DNA of 64,000 bases from Dermacentor variabilis (taxonomy: Eukaryota > Arthropoda > Arachnida > Ixodida > Ixodidae): contig NC_134576.1 in the NCBI RefSeq assembly GCF_050947875.1, forward strand, positions 54,006,255-54,070,254, given 5' to 3'. Below, in pieces: positions 57,432 through 64,000 of the stretch (the first letter of the stretch is position 1; every line of letters starts with the position of its first letter). The translations under genes and the position numbers were made by a program. Under the pieces are notes generated by a model, which saw only the letters and a list, made by a program, of their open reading frames with translations, was not told the origin of the DNA and did no database searches.

Positions 57432-58326
57432 ACTGTTTGTTTCCGAAGACAATTCCGTCCCTCCACGCTCTTCCCTGCTTGTGCCTGTGTCGTGCGCCGC
57501 TATTTCTGATGCCACTGCTCTCTTTACGCCCTCTGAGCTGTTCATTCCCCGCCGATGTTCTCCGCTGCCCTTTGCTCTCCTTACTCTTCGCAATGGCGTC
57601 ACGAAAATGATCGTCGACAATCCCACGGCCTGCCCTTTAGCTTTATTTCATGGTGAATACCTAGGCCTTGTTCAACCGCTCGACACCTTTTGCATCTTTG
57701 ACGCTCCTGCCGTTTCTACTTCTGCGGGCCTTGGCGCAATTACTTGTGACTCTGCGGTCGATCAGTCACTCCTCGACGCTTTCCACTGCTCCATCGACGA
57801 TGGCACGTCATCTTCAGAAGGAAGCCAGCTTATTGCGCTCCTGCAGAGCTTCAGCGCTTCTTTCGACAGCCATGCTTCCGGTTTGGGCCGCACATCGACC
57901 GTTTTTCACCAGGTAGATACCGGCAGTCGTGCACCTTCACGGCAGCGCCCTTACCGAGTATACACCTCTGAGCGCCGTGTCATTGACCACCAGGTTGCTG
58001 ACTTGCTCAAGCGTGGCGTTGTGCAGTCTTCCAACAGTCCCTGGGCATCACCGGTCGTCCTCGTTAAGGAAAAGGATGGCTCTATTCGATTCGGCGTCGA
58101 CTACCGACGTGTGAACAAGATAACGCGCAAGGACGTTTACCCGTTACTGCACATCGGCGACGCCCTCGACAGCTTGCAGGGAGCTGAGTTCTTTTCTTCG
58201 CTGGATTTAAGTTCCGGATACTGGCAAGTCCCCTTGGCACCATCTGATCGACCTAAAACAGCATTTGTAACACCTGACGGATTGTGCGAATTCATCGTAA
58301 TGCCTTTGAATTCATCGTATTGTTAA
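57334..58326 (+). pseudogene. gypsy-4 reverse transcriptase, N-terminal half only
   Basis: A 330-codon open stretch: linker, then HQVDTGSRAPSRQRPYRV, SPWASPVVLVKEKDGSIRF, NKITRKDVYPLLHIGDALD, FFSSLDLSSGYWQV (motif A) and TAFVTPDGLCEF. It lacks the catalytic YxDD and everything after it. The break is at about 58303, where the reading becomes filler. Confidence 0.85.
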
Positions 58327-58445
58327 GAGATTTATTAGCAACTGGCGCGAACGGGTAGACGTAACAAGCGTTCGGCGAAAGATAGCAACCACGAGCTCAT
58401 GCCGGTAGCGATGGTGCTGTGGCGCAGGCAGGCTACTCTTCCTTG

Positions 58446-58447
<2 letters not shown>
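58321..58447 (-). repeat. inverted copy of the gypsy-4 LTR (127 bp)
   Basis: TGTTAAGAGATTTATTAGCA at 58321 through CTTCCTTGCA at 58447 is the reverse complement of 55521-55650 with small changes. Its outer (5') edge lies against (AT)n at 58448. It should be in direct orientation if it were this element's own 3' LTR. Confidence 0.82.

Positions 58448-58478
<31 letters not shown>
58448..58478. repeat. (AT)n microsatellite after inverted LTR
   Basis: About 15 AT units follow the LTR edge directly. Confidence 0.9.
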
Positions 58479-58479
<1 letters not shown>

Positions 58480-58718
58480 CAGGCTTTCATTTCTCCCGTG
58501 ACCCCTGCGCTAGGCTTTCCGCTCAGCGCAGGTCGCGCCCGCGTATATCAGAAGTTTCTATTAGCGATGGTTCTATCCATTGTCTGTTTTTACCTAAGCG
58601 TGTCTCATCTGCTTGTACGCGCTTCGCGAATTGCTTAGTACATTGTGGAAGGTATGCGGGCGCCAGCGATCCAGCCTTGGACGAGTTATGCATAAAATCC
58701 AACGTGCTTGACCCGCTG

Positions 58719-59380
58719 ACCAGGGACCTTTCTTCAGCGTGCTGTGGATGCGAAAATATTACGAAACCACGAAGCAGTGAATATACAGGGAAGGGGAACA
58801 ACGACGGCGCCATGAGTGTGGACGCCCCCAGTTTCGCTGCAATCCTTCTCACTGCGTCCCGTGAATTTGCGTATAGTAGAAAAACGTGAACCAGAAGACA
58901 TACAGGAAAGGGGGCGTTGACGGTGGCCCTGCGAGTGTAGACTTCAACCACTTTCGTTCCAAACCTTCCTAGAAAGGACCTCGGATGCACGAATATTAGA
59001 AAAACACAGAGGAAATACGGCGAAGGAAAGAAAATGATGGCGCCGCGACCCACTTTTCTTGGAAACCTTCTCACAGCGTGCCGTCAATCTGCGAATATTA
59101 GAGAAAGGTGTACGAGTGAAGATACAGGAAAGGGGTATTGATGGCAGTGCAGTGAGTCCATGCATAGCGCAGATGGTGCAAGATAATGCAGTGCCGAGCC
59201 GACCCGCGGCGGAGGTGAGGCAGGCGTCAAGCACTCCCCTTACCTGAGCCGCCCCCTAAGATAGCGCAATATCAGCCCGACCCACGGCGGAGATGAAGTA
59301 GGCGTTAGGCATTCCAGACTTTCGTTCCAAACCTTCCTCCAGCGTGCGCTGGACGCGTGAATACTGGAAAAGAAATTGGC
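58719..59380 (+). repeat. degenerate minisatellite, units about 100-120 bp
   Basis: Related words recur in order: ccttctcac(t/a)gcgt, gcgaatattagaaaa or a variant, gaagatacaggaaagggg or a variant, ggcgccgcgag or a variant, and cttcgttccaaacc. They start near 58719, 58839, 58965, 59067 and 59320, with a solitary related unit at about 60270-60420. Divergence between units is high. Frames on minus at 58523-59074 across it look incidental. Confidence 0.6.
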
Positions 59381-59759
59381 CGACCATTGCGCCTCTTCGT
59401 AATGCATACAGAACACGCAGTGCAAAACGTAGGCACTTCAGCGTATCGGTTTCGGTAGCACACACCATGATCCGCCGCTATCGAGTCGGCGGATCACGGT
59501 GCGCCGCTATCGAGTCATCCTGCCAAGGGGATGATGGGAGGTACGTTGATTTGTCTCATATTCGTGCTTGTGGATTCAGAAGTTTTTGTGGCTTTGACTG
59601 TTACGCTATATAAATCTTACTGTCGTAAATTTCATATGAATCTATACAATCGCAACTACTAATTGCAGTGGTTGAGCTTGTCGAGGTGGGCAAATCGAAA
59701 CTCACCAAACGTCTCAAGGTGACTCATGCCTGCGATAAATTCGTAAGGGTGTTTCACAT

Positions 59760-59890
59760 CGCTTATCCATACATGCATCTGTGGCTTAATGGTTTCAATA
59801 TCCGGCGTCTGTGATTGAAGGTCCTGTGTTCAAAGGTCCTGTGTTCAAATCCTGCTGTCGGACAATGTTAATCTTTATTTAATTACGAAT
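59760..59890 (+). repeat. short tRNA-like SINE, family 2, copy 2, with duplicated B-box region
   Basis: gtggcttaatggtttcaata resembles a pol III A box; aaggtcctgtgttca occurs twice in tandem and is followed by aatcctgctgtcggacaatg and a T/A-rich tail. The layout matches 20016-20100. Confidence 0.5.
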
Positions 59891-60429
59891 TCCACAGAAC
59901 ATTGTTGAAAATGACGAGCTTACGAAGTCACAAAGCCGCTTGAAGCCAAAAGCACGAAATTAGGCAAATCCATGTACCTCCCATAATTCCCACGCTGGTG
60001 CAACCACTGCCACTGCAGCTCCCGCTGACACTAGGGCCAGAGTTCTCTCGAGTAATTATTATATGAAACCTATATTATATGACAAGGGGAGAGCGAGGCT
60101 CGCGCTGCGGACGAGAGATTGCAGCAGGAGCGCGAGCAGCTAGAGAAGAGCGCTGATGATCACCTCGGTTACGACGAGGCACGACGGTGACATGAAATGT
60201 GGGAACGGGAGCCAATGTGAGGCCTGCGCTCGAAAACACGAAACAGAACAGATCACCATACACGGAACGTCGGACAATGGCGGTGCTGTGAGTCTAGACG
60301 TGCCCCGCCTTCGCTCCAAACATATGTACAGTGAGTGGGCCATCAGTCCGCGAATACTAGAAATGCGTAAAGCAGAGGAGGTACATCCAAGGGGAGTCGA
60401 ATGCGGCGCTGTGGGTGTAAGATGAGTAG

Positions 60430-61387
60430 GCTAATAATTTTGGTGACTCGGAAGCGTTCCGCGATGGCAGGTCTTTGCGTGCAAGCTCGAAACAAAAACA
60501 CCGTACTTGATGATGTCTGCGCTAATTTTGTGGGTGAATTTCAATTATGTTCACAAAAGACACATTGAGCATAAGTGTGTTGAAAGAAGAACACAACAAC
60601 TCGACAATGTAGTGACAGGTGCAGCATGCCCTGAAGGACGTATCAATGCATTAGGCGCAGCAAGTAATGCTTGTTCTTATGATATATATATTAGAGGTCT
60701 TTTTGTGGCAACCCTATCGTTGCATTCATATGTTAGTCGAATATTCATGCCACCTTAATAATTGACATTGTCACCTTATCGTGATGTTTTGCAACCGCCG
60801 CGCAATATTTGAAAAATGGCTTACCACCCCGATCCCGGAGTGGAACTCCAAATTGACATTGAACAACTAAGTCTGTATATATTGCTTTCGTGCAAACTCA
60901 CTCAAGTGTTAATTCTACTTAATTTCAATTTTGTTCCCCGAAGCCGGCCGTTATAGTTTCAAGCCTCTAGATTTCTAGATCCTGTACAAACTGTATTGTG
61001 TATCTTCCTATATTGAGTACTGCAGCGCTTTCTACAGCCCAAGAAGGAGGTGTAAGGTACATAAATTAAAATTACTAAAGATAAATAAACCTAAGTAAAG
61101 CGTCACATATTGCAACAAGCATTTTGGAAAACAAATATAAAAATTGAATGTTGCATCAGAAGAATGATACACCAAAGTTGAATTCAATGCACTATCAGAT
61201 CAGAAATTGCTGCACAAACAGTAGTCATAACAGAGAAGTCATATACATTAATATAAAGGAAACCGTTATTTTACCCCTTCATGGTACCACTTAGCACAGA
61301 TGAAAAGTTGGCTGGCTGTGATGATTTGGCTGTAGTAGTATAATAAACATTTTGCTTTCGACATTGAAACAACCTGTCATCCTTTAC
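60430..61387. other. no recognisable gene
   Basis: AT-rich sequence with short frames only. Confidence 0.45.
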
Positions 61388-61614
61388 GCTCTGGACAGGA
61401 AGCCGCCAGACTTAGCCACAAGTAAACCTAGAATTAGAATTCAGGTTATGTAATACGATGAAGTCAACAACGTCTATATATCCCAATTTGACGAAACAGC
61501 AATAAAGTTTCCTGTGCACCCGTATTGTGCAGCAAATCAAAGCTGCAAGTTAGCAGGGCATACCATGCAGTTACGACTGCCGTTCCAGCACTGCAATATT
61601 GAAAGCACTCACTT

Positions 61615-61748
61615 ATCTGCACCGTGTCGTCTTCCTCCGACAAGGCTCCTGCCGCCGCAGCTTGCACAGCTTGGCCACCTAATACAAAAGCAACGATACG
61701 CAACTTCAATTCTGTCACCGTATTCTGACACATAGGAAACAAAAGCAA
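61615..61748 (-). other. exon-like acidic segment, partner of 42058-42155
   Basis: Open on minus with QAVQAAAAGALSEEDDTVQI then a gtgagt donor context. It differs from copy 1 by amino-acid changes and one residue in length while the frame is kept. Confidence 0.35.
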
Positions 61749-61818
61749 ATATCATAAGCTTTCAGTAACGTTTAACTTTCTGCATGGCAAACCTACACAG
61801 TACCTCAGTTCTCACGTG

Positions 61819-62828
61819 TGTGATGACCCTAATATGGGGACAAAGGTTCGTGTACTCAAAAGGTTCTGACGGTTCTCTTAGGCGGAGCCTCCGAGAACCC
61901 AATTGAGGACAAAGCCGTTCTTTTCGACCACACATACAAACATTTAATGGAACAAAAAAGGCTTAAAAGAAATAGAAGGAAATAGAAAACATAAAAGAAA
62001 CACTCAAATAGACATAATCGCAGAAAGAAACACACTTGGGGCTAGTATGGTGCTAACTAGTGCGCGAGTCCGGGCTTGCCACGACGGCAGGGACATACAA
62101 CAGTCTCGACGCGGCGACGCGGTGACAAGCTGACGAAAGGAGTGGCTCGGTCTCACCAAAGGTCGTGGTGTAAGTTGGTCGACCGGGCGACCGGAGCTGG
62201 CCAGCTCTGGTCGGGAGAAGTAAAGCAGGCGGCTTGGTGGCACGAGTAGACGGCGGCGGCGTTCTGGCCGGGCAGCTGGGTGTAGAGCTCGGGCTCGTAG
62301 CCCGACTGCTCTTGTCCTGCCCACGGGCACAGAAGCTCGAACGGCGACCTCGAGGAGCTGGCGGCCCGCTCAGGTAGACGGGCGACGCACAGGAACAGGT
62401 TGGCAGTAGGCCCCGGTCGGGTGAAGTCCTGGTGACTCGGGTCCGGAACCCGACGGCCCGTCTTCAACGCCTGCTCCGGTGGTTGACCTCCTCCTGCCGT
62501 CGCTTCCTGGGACTCTCCTGGCGTCTCCCCTGCGTCTCCTCTGCGTCTCCATGTGTGTCCTCTGGTTCTGCCAGCACACCACGCTTTTTCTTCTGATCTG
62601 GCCGATTAGGCATTCTCGGATTGGCTGCCTGACGCCCCGCGGTCTTTTCTAATTGGTTGCTTTTCTTCTTTTTGTCATTTTTCATGCGCCGCGCGTTCTC
62701 GTGCCGGACGCTCTTCGGCGTCGTTGTTTTCCATCCTCCAGCATGGAATCCGCCTCGGCGCGCGCACTCCTTGTCGTCTGCTCTTGACCGTCCCGATCAC
62801 CGCAACATGCCGCGCACCACACATCACA
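61819..62828 (-). mobile_element. solo LTR, GC-rich, copy 2 (1010 bp)
   Basis: Ends TGTGATGACCC and CACATCACA, identical in kind to copy 1. The TSD acgtg lies at 61814-61818 and 62829-62833, and the empty site has a single acgtg in the duplicated segment (42261-42265). Two CCAAT boxes on minus (62620-62624, 62652-62656) are 32 bp apart as in copy 1, and ATTAAA lies at 61943-61948. No coding sequence is recognised. Confidence 0.88.
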
Positions 62829-63497
62829 ACGTGTTATAAAAAGCAAGAGAGCTATACAATGTAATTCTTGTACGTTTGGACATATTTTCTCACACATTGT
62901 GTCTCAGGACCAGGAATGCATTACAGGACACGTAGGGTGTCAGGGGGCTATCATACCCAAAAAACAGACAGTTAATTAATGTTTTAACGACGTATTCAAT
63001 ATGTAATTTCAAATTACAGTAGCCATATGGAAGCAGTGCTAACGTTATGGTAAAACTTGCCTATTAGACATCCTGACAGATTACCTGTAAACGTTTATTA
63101 GATATTCCACAAGACTCTCGTGGCACCTTTTGCGAAACTATGAAGTATGTTCGGTAAGTTACAATTCATGAATGAGGCACGGACGGGAAAGATATATGTA
63201 TTTTCGGGAAGGAATTGAATGCAATTTCGCAGTTGCGAACCGTGATTTCGTTTGAACTCGCGGTAGCATGTAAGTATTGAAGCACTGCCTAAATGTTCGA
63301 CAAGTGCATTTGATTGCATTAGCACTAGGAATGTCAAGGTGGAAAGAAGTGTCTCTGTGAAGTGTAGGAAGCCAGTCGCGTAGTAGAGGTAGAGCGGTGC
63401 TTAGGAGTGTGTGTGCGCGCGTGTGCACGTGCGTGCATGTGAGTGCGCGTGCGCGCGCGCGTGTGTGTGTCCGCGCGCCCCCAATGCACCATTAAGT

Positions 63498-63632
63498 AAA
63501 AAAAATTAATTAAATTGTGGTGTTTTACGTGCCAAAACTACTTTCTGATTATGAGGCACGCCGTAGTGGAGGACTTGGGAAATTTCGACCACCTGTGCAG
63601 TTTTAATGTGCACCTAAATCTAAGTACACGGG
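63498..63632 (-). mobile_element. SINE 3' fragment (135 bp), same family as 17148-17364
   Basis: On minus: ccgtgtacttagatttaggt, ggtggtcgaaatttc, cgtgcctcataatcag, ttttggcacgtaaaac, then an AATTAATT-rich tail. Approximate 12-bp TSDs lie at 63486-63497 (gcaccattaagt) and 63633-63644 (gcatcattagtt), with the single site in copy 1 at 42879-42890. The tRNA head is missing, so it is 5'-truncated. Confidence 0.78.
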
Positions 63633-63642
63633 GCATCATTAG

Positions 63643-64000
63643 TTATGTCCAGAAGTTTAGCACGGAATAGGTTCTGGGACGTTTTGTTACACATGTCAGC
63701 ACAGTAACGCAGTGATCGATAAGATACTGCAATGATGTGTCCTTCTTTGGTAATAATGAACGGTGTCCTTGATAAATCATCTGGTGAAGTAAGTATAACT
63801 CCCGATTGATAGACAACGTCAATATCAAACTCTTACAAAAAAATGGGACCTGTGAAAGAGGCAGTGATGTCCTTGTTTTGCGTGCAAAACCGACCAAAAT
63901 GCATGGTGGTAAATATTGCGCTGAAATATTTGGCTAAGAAAGTACGGTTGCAAATCTTTTAATGTCCATTGAACTGCTAGAGCCTCCAGCTAGGCAGAGG
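63643..64000 (-). pseudogene. gypsy RNase H fragment (in duplicated segment, copy 2), cut by window edge
   Basis: Minus sequence parallels 42903-43220, with LLHQMIYQGHRSLLPKKDTS near 63740 in one frame. Copy-specific indels change the frame. It carries the same gypsy remnant as copy 1, so that insertion predates the duplication. Confidence 0.7.

Larger units (their letters stand above)
61388..64000. repeat. duplicated segment, copy 2, with two insertions
   Basis: Parallel to 41842-43330 in the same orientation. It contains a solo LTR at 61819-62828 and a SINE fragment at 63498-63632 that copy 1 lacks, and it runs off the right edge within a gypsy RNase H fragment. The GT/CG microsatellite at 63407-63478 is longer than that of copy 1. 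Confidence 0.9.

Overview
The window looks like non-coding, transposon-rich chromosomal DNA of an arthropod, most probably a hard tick (Ixodidae). The evidence is spliced-looking exons with ttgcag acceptors and GT donors, long AT/GT microsatellites, several decayed Ty3/gypsy, LINE, mariner, Tigger and P-element-like (THAP) transposons, and tRNA-derived SINEs whose bodies resemble repeats I know from tick genomes. No prokaryotic gene organisation, intact rRNA, canonical tRNA gene or CRISPR array is visible. The species is an inference; a similarity search would settle it.

Layout. 1-2.5 kb: P-element-like transposase copy A (minus, runs off the left edge). 3.2-4.3 kb: a GC-rich solo LTR with a perfect 5-bp target-site duplication (TSD). 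5.6-7.7 kb: four homologous exon-like units in tandem, each followed by a (GT)n tract, apparently under protein-level constraint. 7.8-8.9 kb: a broken TRAF-like gene (zinc finger, linker, MATH domain). 11.8-14.6 kb: a CR1/L2-type LINE. 15.2-16.0 kb: a fold-back pair of SINE-like repeats. 17.1-17.9 kb: a SINE abutting a deleted mariner. 22-33.5 kb: a gypsy element (gypsy-1, minus) split in its integrase by a 5.9-kb I-clade LINE with a 14-bp TSD. 34.8-37.2 kb: a Tigger-type element. 38.8-40.1 kb: a mariner. 41.8-43.3 kb: copy 1 of a duplicated segment whose copy 2 lies at 61.4-64.0 kb. 44-47.4 kb: P-like copy B (plus). 48.4-48.9 kb: a tandemly duplicated 183/184-nt exon on minus. 49.9-52.0 kb: a second P-like lineage with a hairpin MITE inside. 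52.0-58.5 kb: three gypsy remnants whose LTR outer edges all sit directly on (AT)n tracts. 58.7-60.4 kb: a degenerate minisatellite.

The genes do not form a pathway. The mobile elements all carry inactivating lesions, so the window reads as a record of insertions. The clearest evidence is three filled or split sites: a solo LTR and a SINE that are present in copy 2 and absent from copy 1 of the duplicated segment, and the LINE inside gypsy-1. The only sequences that look like constrained host coding DNA are the two exon arrays. They share splice phase and similar length and could belong to one family of about 60-residue helical exons.
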